Positions 1 through 5,684 of a stretch of 6,237 nt of DNA are shown here, piece after piece. The stretch is from Chloroflexota bacterium (GTDB lineage: Bacteria; Chloroflexota; Anaerolineae; Caldilineales; Caldilineaceae), in contig QEUW01000453.1 in the NCBI GenBank assembly GCA_003577005.1, positions 1 to 6,237 of the forward strand, read 5' to 3'. Made by a program: the position numbers and the translations under genes. A model generated the notes under the pieces. That model searched no databases and was not told where the DNA came from. It saw nothing but the letters and a program-made list of their open reading frames with translations. The first letter of the stretch is position 1. Each line of letters starts with the position of its first letter.

Positions 1-219
1 GAGCGCCACGCCAAAAGGCAAATTCCACGAGAGCAGCGCTTCCCCTTCGGCGATCGGCTGGATAGCAAGACGGTGGCCCTCCATCACGGTGTAGTCGAGG
101 GTGAAGCGCCGGTCGCCGTCGTGGATGGTCGTGCCCGCGTCGAGACGGCGGGTGGCAATCGCAACATTATCGCCCGGCAGCGGCAGCCGGGCGATGTCAT
201 GCAGAGCAAAGACATTCAT
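1..219 (-). CDS. SAF-domain protein, UxaA/altronate dehydratase family, N-terminal part (truncated by the window)
   Basis: The first 73 codons read MNVFALHDIARLPLPGDN and continue through VAIATRRLDAGTTI to GHRLAIQPIAEGEALLSWNL, then PFGVAL at the window edge. This is the pattern of the SAF domain at the N-terminus of UxaA/GarD-type sugar-acid dehydratases: a strand with D-N-V-A-I-A, a turn ending in A-G-T, then G-H-R-x-A-x-x-x-I-x-x-G-E and a final G-x-A. Full enzymes dehydrate altronate or galactarate in hexuronate breakdown in the cytoplasm. Some lineages encode the SAF part as a separate protein of about 100 residues, and the window cannot tell which applies. An in-frame ATG two codons upstream (225-223) is possible. 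I prefer 219 because GAGATGA lies a little ahead of it, but both sites are weak. A good promoter lies 47 bases upstream. Family call fairly sure, substrate unknown. Confidence 0.72.
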   Translation of the reverse strand, partial: MNVFALHDIARLPLPGDNVAIATRRLDAGTTIHDGDRRFTLDYTVMEGHRLAIQPIAEGEALLSWNLPFGVAL

Positions 220-265
220 GGTCATCTCGCATACTGAATTCGATGTGCGGTCTACTTTGAGTGGC

Positions 266-294
266 ATTATAGATGCGTTGCCGATGCAGGGCAA
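266..294 (-). promoter_or_regulatory. Sigma-70-type promoter for the SAF-domain gene
   Basis: On the minus strand TTGCCC (294-289) is followed by a 17-base spacer and an exact TATAAT (271-266). The predicted start of transcription is near 259, giving a leader of about 40 bases before the ATG at 219. The -35 box matches four of six consensus bases. It overlaps the end of the large inverted-repeat structure at 292-409, so folding or protein binding there could affect this promoter. Confidence 0.65.
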
Positions 295-409
295 GATGGC
301 GCCTTACCCCGTCAAGCGTTCCAGGAAAGGGCCAGCGCCCAATTGAATGCTCAGAGCATCTCTGGTCCTTTCCCGGCATGGGTGCTACAGCGGGCAACGT
401 GCCATCTTG
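292..409. repeat. 118-bp interrupted palindrome made of nested inverted repeats
   Basis: Three inverted repeats share nearly one centre. The outer arms CAAGATGGC (292-300) and GCCATCTTG (401-409) are perfect over 9 bases. The middle arms (321-334 and 363-376) pair over 14 positions with one G-U and one A-C mismatch. The inner pair is ATGCTC (347-352) and GAGCAT (354-359) around a single A. The stretches between outer and middle arms also align partly, with shared CCC, T and AGC positions, so the two halves look like imperfect inverted copies. It fills most of the spacer between the EEP stop codon and the promoter of the SAF gene. There is no T-run, so an ordinary intrinsic terminator is not supported. 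A miniature inverted-repeat element or a structured RNA is possible. No target duplication is visible. Confidence 0.55.
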
Positions 410-417
410 GTCTTGGC

Positions 418-1503
418 CTACTCCACCCAGCGTAGCGTCGCCAGCACCGGCAGGTGATCCGACTCGCCGTGGGTAGAGCTGACCCAACTGCGAACCGTTC
501 TGATCTCGCTCGAGTGGAGCATGAGCCGCAACGAGGCAAGCTGGTAGAGCGGGGAACGGAATGGAGGGCGGGGGGCGCCTTTATCTCCCAGGAGGCGGGC
601 AAGCGCCGGCACCTCGCGATAGCTATCGGAGAGGACGGGAAAGGTGTGACCAAAGCCCCACCCCCCGGCGCGGTGTGCATCCACCAGGTGGTGGGCGAGG
701 ATCTTGTAGACATCGCTGCGGTCGGTGCTGTTGAAGTCGCCGGCAACGATGACGGGCAAGGTCCGGCTGCGGATGTCTTCGCTGAGCCGTTGGGCAAAGG
801 TGCGGCGTTGCTGATAGCTGGCCTGCACTTCGTCGGCCAACGATAAGCCAGCGTGTTGATAGCCCAGCAGGTTCGTAGCGCTGGCGTGGAGATTGTAGAG
901 GATCAACGGCTGTTCGGGGGCCTCGATTTCGACGATCTGAACCTTCCAACCCAGGTCAAAAAGATGCGAAGCATCGAGTTCGGACAGCGGCAGCCGGCTC
1001 AAGATGCCCACCCCCAGCACACCCTCATCTACCGCCAGCGCGCGATAGGGGTATTGTTCCCCTATAACTTCGTCGAGCACGCCCACCATCCCCACCGTCA
1101 ACTCTTGTAGCGCCGCAATGTCGGGCAGGCCATTCTCGAGCAGCACATAAGCTGTCTCTGCCGTGCGGCTGCCACCCCAGACGTTGAACGACATGACCGT
1201 AACCTGCGGCTGGTCCAGCCAGTCACCCACCACGCGCTGGAGCGGGAACTGCTCACCATAGAGGAACAGAAAGATCGCGGCAATAGGTGTGAGGGGCGCC
1301 AGAAACAGGGGACGCTGCCAGATCAAAGCAATGCCGAGCAGGGGAAGTAGCGGGATAAAGAGCAAAGGCGCCAGCGCGTTGACCAGCGCCAGCCACCAGA
1401 ACGCATCGCCGTAGTGGATATGGAGGGTTAGCCAGGTGACGATGAGCAACCCATAAAGCCAGCCCGCAGAGAGAAGCAGGATGCGAAGACGGACATACAA
1501 CAT
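418..1503 (-). CDS. Membrane-anchored endonuclease/exonuclease/phosphatase (EEP) family protein
   Basis: This 361-residue protein begins with three hydrophobic segments (about 6-27, 35-61 and 65-82), followed by a probably extracytoplasmic EEP domain. Visible EEP motifs are VMSFNVWG (Asn107), ALQEL (Glu134), YNLHASA (His206), VAGDFNST (Asp256, Asn258) and SDHLPV (Asp349, His350). EEP enzymes cleave phosphodiester or phosphoester bonds in nucleic acids, lipids or phosphoinositides; the substrate is not predictable here. One oddity is the segment before SDH, which normally reads R-(I/L)-D-Y: here it is S-L-R-L-M-L, with Arg326 where Asp is expected. The open frame extends to an ATG at 1557, but that start abuts a terminator and precedes the best promoter (-10 at 1538-1543). 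I therefore place the start at ATG 1503, although no good Shine-Dalgarno sequence precedes it. Family certain, start moderately sure. Confidence 0.86.
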   Translation of the reverse strand: MLYVRLRILLLSAGWLYGLLIVTWLTLHIHYGDAFWWLALVNALAPLLFIPLLPLLGIALIWQRPLFLAPLTPIAAIFLFLYGEQFPLQRVVGDWLDQPQVTVMSFNVWGGSRTAETAYVLLENGLPDIAALQELTVGMVGVLDEVIGEQYPYRALAVDEGVLGVGILSRLPLSELDASHLFDLGWKVQIVEIEAPEQPLILYNLHASATNLLGYQHAGLSLADEVQASYQQRRTFAQRLSEDIRSRTLPVIVAGDFNSTDRSDVYKILAHHLVDAHRAGGWGFGHTFPVLSDSYREVPALARLLGDKGAPRPPFRSPLYQLASLRLMLHSSEIRTVRSWVSSTHGESDHLPVLATLRWVE

Positions 1504-1537
1504 GAAAAGAGTAAATTCAAACTCCCGAATCCCCTCT

Positions 1538-1565
1538 ATTATAGTTGAGCCGGGCATCTACGCAA
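1538..1565 (-). promoter_or_regulatory. Promoter of the EEP gene, directly behind the upstream terminator
   Basis: On the minus strand TTGCGT (1565-1560) is followed by a 16-base spacer and an exact TATAAT (1543-1538). Transcription would start near 1530, about 28 bases before ATG 1503. The -35 box shares two bases with the T-tract of the terminator at 1564-1598. This promoter argues against the upstream in-frame ATG at 1557 as the translation start. Confidence 0.6.
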
Positions 1566-1598
1566 AAAGCGGTTGGCGCTTTGCGCCAACCGCTTTTT
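1564..1598 (-). terminator. Perfect intrinsic terminator after the sugar transferase gene
   Basis: Two 16-base arms (1564-1579 and 1583-1598) are exact reverse complements around a three-base loop. The GC-rich core is GCGGTTGGCGC, flanked by AAAAA and TTTTT, so it could terminate transcription in both directions. On the minus strand it begins within the TGA stop codon (1600-1598) of the transferase gene. It isolates the polysaccharide genes from the EEP gene. Confidence 0.93.
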
Positions 1599-3028
1599 CA
1601 ATAAGCCCCGCGCCCCCGCAAGACCACCCCAATCGTCCGCCAGAGGATGCGCAGATCCAGCCAGACCGAGTAGTTCTGAATATAGTAGAGATCCTGGTCG
1701 GTGTAAAGGTGCATAGGGTTGTCGCTGCGTCCGTTGACCTGCCACCAGCCGGTCATACCTTGCGGGACAGCAAAGCGCTTACGTTGCCAAGGCTCGTACT
1801 TTTCCACCAGCCAAGGCAGTTCGGGCCGGGGACCAACCACGCTCATCTCGCCCATAAAGACGTTGAACAGTTGCGGCAGTTCGTCGATACTCGTGCGGCG
1901 GATGATGCGCCCCACCCGGGTAATACGGGGGTCGGTGGCCGTCTTGTGGACGATCTTGCCCTGGTCATCGACCTGGCCGACGTTAGGCACTACCTGGTCG
2001 GCGTCCACGACCATAGAGCGGAATTTCCACATGCGAAAGAGCTTGCCATTTTCGCCGACGCGTTGCGCCCCGTAGAGGATCGGCCCACCGTCTTCCAGCT
2101 TGATCGCCAGCGCCACCAGCCCCATGAGCGGCGCGGCCAGCAGGAGGCCAAAAGCGGCAATAAAGAGGTCGAGGATCCGTTTGGCCAGCCGCTGCACCTC
2201 ATCGATGGCGGGGTCGCGCAGCCCGATGAGGGGAATGCCGCCCAGGTTCTCTACTGTTGCGCCAAAGTAGGCCAGCCCAAAATAGTCGGGCACGACGCGC
2301 ACGCGCACGGGCAGCGTGTGCAACCTCATCACCAGGTTGGCCAGACGGGAATGGGCATGTGCCGGCAGCGCAACCAGCACTTCGTCGATCTGCTGGCTGC
2401 GCACGATCTGGTCGACACAGTCCAGCTTGCCCAACACGGGTATTTCATGAAAGGTCTGCCTCTGTTTCTCGGGATCATCATCGAGAAAACCCACCAGTTC
2501 GATCCCCGGCCAGGCCAGGCGTTGAAACTCGGCGACCAGTTCCTGACCCACGCGCCCGGCCCCTACCACCAGGATGCGCGCAACGCTGCTGGAGACGCTG
2601 CGGAGCATACGATGCCAAAAGCGCAGCGCCAGGCGGTAGCCGAGTAAGAAAAAGAGTGCAACGAGATAAAAATAGAGATAAGTGAGGCGGGCGAGTTCGA
2701 TATTCGCCATATAGAGCAACCCGGCCAGCGAGAGCGCAGCCAGCGTATGCGCCAGGGTGATGCGTTGGAACTCATCCGTCCAGCGGATGATCACGCGCGG
2801 CATGTAGACGGAAAGCACAATGAAGCTCACGAGCCAGAGGATGCCGATGGCCAGATGCATGCGCCAGGAAGGAACATAGACCCAGCGGTTGATCCATTCG
2901 GGCCGTAGCTCCTGGCCAATGGGCAGCGCAAAACGCGCCTGAATGCTGAGCCAAAGCGCCAGTTGGATCAAGATGCCATCGATGAGCAGCAAGGCAGCCA
3001 TGTAATTTGTGCTAAATCGCTTGAACAT
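1598..3028 (-). CDS. Exopolysaccharide-initiating polyprenyl glycosylphosphotransferase (sugar transferase)
   Basis: This 476-residue membrane enzyme transfers a hexose-1-phosphate from a UDP-sugar to undecaprenyl phosphate at the inner face of the membrane, the first step of exopolysaccharide or O-antigen unit assembly. Four transmembrane segments occupy about 9-29, 56-76, 91-111 and 115-133. A Rossmann-like CoA_binding_3 domain follows (RILVVGAGRVGQE near 151, then GFLDDDP). A hydrophobic re-entrant segment lies near 287-309, ahead of the C-terminal catalytic domain. Motifs seen there are KRILDL, WKFRSM, TSIDELPQLFNV (catalytic pair Asp382-Glu383), VVGPRPELP and GMTGWWQVNGRS. The length is normal for the WbaP/CpsE-like family. 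An upstream ATG at 3034 is in frame, but AGAGG sits directly against it and only the ATG at 3028 has proper 6-base spacing. The sugar specificity is not predictable. The ligase gene lies upstream and a terminator directly downstream. Confidence 0.95.
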   Translation of the reverse strand: MFKRFSTNYMAALLLIDGILIQLALWLSIQARFALPIGQELRPEWINRWVYVPSWRMHLAIGILWLVSFIVLSVYMPRVIIRWTDEFQRITLAHTLAALSLAGLLYMANIELARLTYLYFYLVALFFLLGYRLALRFWHRMLRSVSSSVARILVVGAGRVGQELVAEFQRLAWPGIELVGFLDDDPEKQRQTFHEIPVLGKLDCVDQIVRSQQIDEVLVALPAHAHSRLANLVMRLHTLPVRVRVVPDYFGLAYFGATVENLGGIPLIGLRDPAIDEVQRLAKRILDLFIAAFGLLLAAPLMGLVALAIKLEDGGPILYGAQRVGENGKLFRMWKFRSMVVDADQVVPNVGQVDDQGKIVHKTATDPRITRVGRIIRRTSIDELPQLFNVFMGEMSVVGPRPELPWLVEKYEPWQRKRFAVPQGMTGWWQVNGRSDNPMHLYTDQDLYYIQNYSVWLDLRILWRTIGVVLRGRGAY

Positions 3029-3034
3029 TCTCAT

Positions 3035-3040
3035 CCTCTT
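3035..3040 (-). promoter_or_regulatory. Ribosome binding site that sets the sugar transferase start at 3028
   Basis: AAGAGG (3040-3035) ends six bases before the ATG at 3028 and zero bases before the in-frame ATG at 3034. Normal spacing therefore selects the second ATG and gives a protein two residues shorter than the longest frame. Confidence 0.7.
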
Positions 3041-3100
3041 GTAAAAGAGTGCGCTGTGCGGTGATATAAGTCAATTATGGAGAGAAGAGATTCAAGATGC

Positions 3101-3130
3101 TCTATGGTGATCATACGGAAATCCTGTCAA
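3101..3130 (-). promoter_or_regulatory. Possible promoter of the sugar transferase gene
   Basis: An exact TTGACA (3130-3125) on the minus strand is followed by an 18-base spacer and CATAGA (3106-3101), a weak -10. A leader of roughly 65 bases would precede ATG 3028. CATAAT at 3079-3074 is a better -10 box but has no matching -35. The surrounding 170 bases are clearly AT-richer than the genes on either side, which fits a regulatory region. Confidence 0.35.
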
Positions 3131-3149
3131 GAAGATACGGCTTTATGTG

Positions 3150-3177
3150 AAAATACGACAAAAGTATATGATCGTAT
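3150..3177 (-). terminator. Weak hairpin after the O-antigen ligase gene, possible terminator or operator
   Basis: ATACGA (minus strand, 3177-3172) and TCGTAT (3158-3153) form a 6-bp stem with a 13-base loop, followed by a short T-run (3153-3150). It starts about 33 bases after the ligase TAA. The stem is short and AT-rich, so termination would be poor. The same arms could serve as a protein-binding dyad. Confidence 0.3.
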
Positions 3178-3209
3178 CAGCTTACTGTCCTGGCGGAATG
3201 GCTTTGGCG

Positions 3210-4547
3210 TTATCCAGATGACCCTGGAGTGCATACAGCGCACAAATAGAGTGTGGTGATCAAGGCAAAGAGCATCCAGGGCAAAAAGGCCAGCTTGACC
3301 CCCCAGGCCGCCGCATCCACCAGGCCGTGGACCAGCAGCGCGACCAGCGCTGCGCTCGCCCCAGCCGCCAGGGTGCGGGCCAGCGCCGGCAGGTAGGGCC
3401 GCCGCAGTAGGCTAACCGCCATGACAAAGAGGTTGAGGATCAAAGCCAGGTAGGCGATCAATCCGGGCAGGCCCAGGTCGAGGCCGACCTGGAGAAAGAG
3501 ATTGTGTGCATGAGGAAAACCGGTGACATCAAAGGGAAGCGGGTATAACAGGGGCAGCGTGACTGGAAAGGCGCCGATGCCGATCCCGGTGAAGACAAAA
3601 TCATGCAGCGCCATCAGGGAGAAATTCCAGACATCCAACCGGCCCTGCCAGCCGCCCAGCGAGCCATCTCTGCTCAATTCTTCGGCGATGACAGACGGGC
3701 CAAACCACCAGACGGCGAACACTGCCAGCCCCACGGCCAGCGGCGCCAGCCGCCACAGCCGGGGCCAGCGCAAGAGCACCGTTAACGGCAGCGTGACAGC
3801 CGCCGCCAGCAGCCCCCCCCGGCTTTGAGTTAAGACCAGAAGACCGGTCACATAGACAAAAAAGAGGCCAAGCAACAGCCGGAGACCCAGCAACAGGCGG
3901 CGACCCCGGCCGGCAGAGATCCGTTGCCCCGCCCGCCAAGGGTGCAACAACAGGGCGAGTAACAAGGGCGCTACAAAAACCAGGACAGCAGCCAGGATGT
4001 TGGCGTGGATCGCCTCGCCCACGTCGATGTGAATCGTTTCGAGCCAGTCATAGAGCGGCAGGTAGAAGAGGCGAAATTGGGGCTTCCAGAGAATGAAGGG
4101 CGGGGCGACGAGCGCCAGGCCACAGCCGGCCAGCAGCAGCAACCCGGCGATCCACGCCGGCTGGCGGCGGGCGGGCGGCCAGCGCACCAGCGCCCCGTAC
4201 CAGGCGATGCCGTAGAGCAGATAGCCGGCCGTGCTCCAGGCCAGTTGCAGGTCGGGCGCTGCCCAAATGTTGACCGGCAGCCAGAGCAGAATGAGCACAA
4301 TGGGCGCAGTCAACGGCGAGTGAAGTACCGGCCGCACCGATCCCAGCAGCAGGCGCAAGGCCGGAAAGAGCAAGAGGCCGAAGATCACCCAGGGTTGCCC
4401 CGTTGGCGGCAGCCAGCGACCGGGCAACAGAACCAGCGGGCCCAACAGAGCGAGCCAAAAAGGCTCCAGCCACAACAACCGGCAGGCGCGAATACGCAGC
4501 GAGGTCAATCCAATCTCCAACGAATCTGTGCTATCGGATTGGGGCAT
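3210..4547 (-). CDS. O-antigen ligase / polysaccharide polymerase, Wzy_C family, polytopic membrane protein
   Basis: This 445-residue, very hydrophobic protein has roughly ten to twelve transmembrane segments. Its large periplasmic-type loop precedes a Wzy_C (PF04932) signature. Seen in order are TQSRGGLLA (about 240-248), GRLDVWNFSLMALHDFVFTG (about 302-321), GIGAF, and HAHNLFLQVGLDLGLPGL (about 346-363). HGLVD lies near 407. These motifs mark O-antigen ligases and Wzy-like polymerases, which join lipid-linked glycans at the outer face of the cytoplasmic membrane. It probably acts on glycans begun by the transferase encoded next. The ATG at 4547 is chosen, but its ribosome site is poor. GTG 4553 and TTG 4571 are in frame and would add two or eight residues. 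The conserved S-R-G-G motif is encoded across a run of eight G (3820-3813). Ligase and polymerase cannot be told apart from sequence alone. Confidence 0.88.
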   Translation of the reverse strand: MPQSDSTDSLEIGLTSLRIRACRLLWLEPFWLALLGPLVLLPGRWLPPTGQPWVIFGLLLFPALRLLLGSVRPVLHSPLTAPIVLILLWLPVNIWAAPDLQLAWSTAGYLLYGIAWYGALVRWPPARRQPAWIAGLLLLAGCGLALVAPPFILWKPQFRLFYLPLYDWLETIHIDVGEAIHANILAAVLVFVAPLLLALLLHPWRAGQRISAGRGRRLLLGLRLLLGLFFVYVTGLLVLTQSRGGLLAAAVTLPLTVLLRWPRLWRLAPLAVGLAVFAVWWFGPSVIAEELSRDGSLGGWQGRLDVWNFSLMALHDFVFTGIGIGAFPVTLPLLYPLPFDVTGFPHAHNLFLQVGLDLGLPGLIAYLALILNLFVMAVSLLRRPYLPALARTLAAGASAALVALLVHGLVDAAAWGVKLAFLPWMLFALITTLYLCAVCTPGSSG

Positions 4548-4571
4548 TATCACACAGAGGAGCCAATCCAA
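4506..4571. repeat. Repeat set around the O-antigen ligase start codon
   Basis: TTGGATTG occurs twice in the minus-strand direction (4571-4564 and 4513-4506). The complementary CCAATCC lies between them (4543-4537). The message could therefore form either of two mutually exclusive hairpins, upstream copy with centre or centre with downstream copy, and the first loops out the ATG at 4547. The stems are only 6-7 bp, so this is a suggestion, not a proven switch. Confidence 0.3.
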
Positions 4572-4738
4572 GTTGTGCCTGCGATTGTGGTGTCCTCTCT
4601 ACAAGCATGGACCGCGCCGATCCTGGCGACCAGAAACACAGACTTGCGTCATATCAACGACCCCGCTCCAATAAATCATGGCGAAGCGCACGGAGCACGA
4701 TCAGCTCCGGGTTACCCAGCGCCTGCAACACAGATGTA
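4548..4738. other. Spacer between the small uncharacterised gene and the ligase gene
   Basis: No complete gene or convincing promoter was found here. The part nearest the small gene contains a coding-like reading on the minus strand (about 4654-4740) in a frame shifted by one from that gene. It reads LPDTSVLQALGNPELIVLRA and then LRHDLLERGR before TGA. It has no obvious start of its own. A 6-bp hairpin (CGGAGC 4691-4696, GCTCCG 4704-4709) lacks a T-tract and is a poor terminator. Confidence 0.4.
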
Positions 4739-5095
4739 TCAGGCAAACGCCAGGTAATCAGGGGGTGCGTAGAGGCGGCGACGGCGCAACGGCTCAGGCG
4801 CGGCGTCCTGGCACAGATCGCGCAGACGGCGCATGTGAGCCGCTGATTTCAACAGATACAGCGGCTGTTCTGCCGGGCCAACTTGCTGCGTCCATGCTGG
4901 CGCTGGTTGCTGCGTACGCAACGAGAAGAGTTCCAAGAGCGCTGCTGCCACAACCAGCAAGGTTGGGTCGTCTGTCTCAGGCCGGGGAATATCGGCTAAT
5001 ACAGGCTGATTACGCAGAAATTCCTGAACTAGCGCACGCGCCACCAGACTATCATCGCGCAGAATCGCTGCAGCAATCTGTTCAATCGTTGCCAT
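4739..5095 (-). CDS. Small uncharacterised protein paired with the DUF6036-like nucleotidyltransferase
   Basis: This 118-residue, mostly helical protein of unknown function begins MATIEQIAAAILRDDSLVAR and contains a charged stretch near PETDDP. Towards the end it has APEPLRRRRLYAPPDYLAFA. I recall similar small proteins with a P-E-P-L-R-R-R and A-P-P-(N/D)-(F/Y)-L ending beside nucleotidyltransferase genes, but I cannot name a family. There is no signal peptide or membrane segment. The frame is open back to an ATG at 5125. However, GGGAG (5107-5103) lies seven bases before the ATG at 5095, which fits better and gives a 14-base overlap with the upstream gene. That overlap implies translational coupling and joint function. 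An antitoxin-like or accessory role is inference only. Confidence 0.75.
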   Translation of the reverse strand: MATIEQIAAAILRDDSLVARALVQEFLRNQPVLADIPRPETDDPTLLVVAAALLELFSLRTQQPAPAWTQQVGPAEQPLYLLKSAAHMRRLRDLCQDAAPEPLRRRRLYAPPDYLAFA

Positions 5096-5624
5096 AGGTA
5101 GACTCCCAGAGATCGAGAAACGCATAGCGAGCCTTCAACGCCTGGCCTGGCACGACGAACGGCTCTATCATGGCCCAGCATGTTTCCTGATCCCCCTCGC
5201 TCTCACCGACCAATGCTCGGAGCAGGAGCCCGGCATCCTGAATATCCACATCATCTCTCCATGCTGAAAGCTTCATCGCCAACAGCTGCGCCAGAGTCGG
5301 GCAATGTACGACGATCCCAGGCGCAGCATAGATCACGCCGCCATCACTCAATCCTATCAAGAAGCCTTTGGCGCCATCGTTCAGCCAGTCAGGGGGCCAA
5401 TCCAACTCCTCTGCAACTTGCCTGGCTAGCTCACGTGCGAGCTGCGCCGCCTCCGGATGAAGCGCAATGGCGTCCACATCGTGCGTAGCCAACCGGGCAT
5501 CGTAAGCCAGCACCATCACAACACCGTCAACAGCCAGCAATTCGATGGTCTCACCGTGTTGCAGTGCCAATTCCCCCAGCCGCCGTAGTGCCGCTTCAAT
5601 TTGCACACGAGTCAAAAGCGTCAA
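5082..5624 (-). CDS. DUF6036-like / AbiEii-type nucleotidyltransferase domain protein
   Basis: This 180-residue soluble protein has the nucleotidyltransferase-fold pattern of DUF6036/AbiEii-like proteins. IELLAVDGVVMVLAYDARLA (about 28-47) leads into THDVDAI, where Asp49 and Asp51 are the likely metal-binding pair. WPPDWLNDGAKGF follows near 77-88, and a later segment LAQLLAMKLSAWRDDVDIQD (111-130) contains the conserved Lys and Arg-Asp residues. Such proteins transfer nucleotides to proteins or RNA and often sit in toxin-antitoxin or phage-defence pairs. The usual G-G before the first helix reads D-G here, so activity is uncertain. The start is TTG at 5624, supported by GAGG (5634-5631) six bases ahead. 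It begins 60 bases after the upstream nucleotidyltransferase gene and overlaps the downstream small gene by 14 bases. Confidence 0.82.
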   Translation of the reverse strand: MTLLTRVQIEAALRRLGELALQHGETIELLAVDGVVMVLAYDARLATHDVDAIALHPEAAQLARELARQVAEELDWPPDWLNDGAKGFLIGLSDGGVIYAAPGIVVHCPTLAQLLAMKLSAWRDDVDIQDAGLLLRALVGESEGDQETCWAMIEPFVVPGQALKARYAFLDLWESTYGND

Positions 5625-5630
5625 AGTTGA

Positions 5631-5634
5631 CCTC
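5631..5634 (-). promoter_or_regulatory. Ribosome binding site supporting a TTG start
   Basis: GAGG on the minus strand ends six bases before TTG 5624. No ATG or GTG with a comparable site lies nearby, so this site decides the unusual start codon of the DUF6036-like gene. Confidence 0.6.
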
Positions 5635-5684
5635 GTCGAATAGTTGTCACCACGTTGCCATTTAGCGCAGATTTGGTTTCGTCT

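Noticed and set aside
351..797. Minus-strand open frame of 148 codons overlapping the EEP gene
   Set aside because: It is a frame-shifted reading of the EEP coding sequence, low in complexity and rich in Ser, Arg and Pro. The EEP frame holds all the catalytic motifs.
1481..2647. Long plus-strand open frame of 388 codons opposite the sugar transferase
   Set aside because: It is antisense to a gene with intact catalytic motifs throughout, and its translation is rich in His, Gln, Pro and Arg with no recognisable domain. It is a shadow of GC-rich coding bias.
3077..3259. Plus-strand open frame of 60 codons in the AT-rich spacer
   Set aside because: The translation has no family features, it overlaps the 3' end of the ligase gene, and the spacer is better explained as regulatory.
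3810..3825. Possible frameshift in the ligase gene at the C-run
   Set aside because: The frame reads through correctly into conserved family motifs on both sides, so no disruption is present in this copy.
4691..4717. Hairpin CGGAGC/GCTCCG and the neighbouring GGGTTACCC palindrome as a terminator for the small gene
   Set aside because: The stems are short and there is no following T-tract on either strand. The sequence also sits in a coding-like stretch.
4005..4757. Plus-strand open frame of 250 codons across the ligase gene start
   Set aside because: Its translation is dominated by Gln, Arg, Pro and Ala, and it lies antisense to clear Wzy_C-family sequence before crossing into the spacer. 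No domain or ribosome site supports it.
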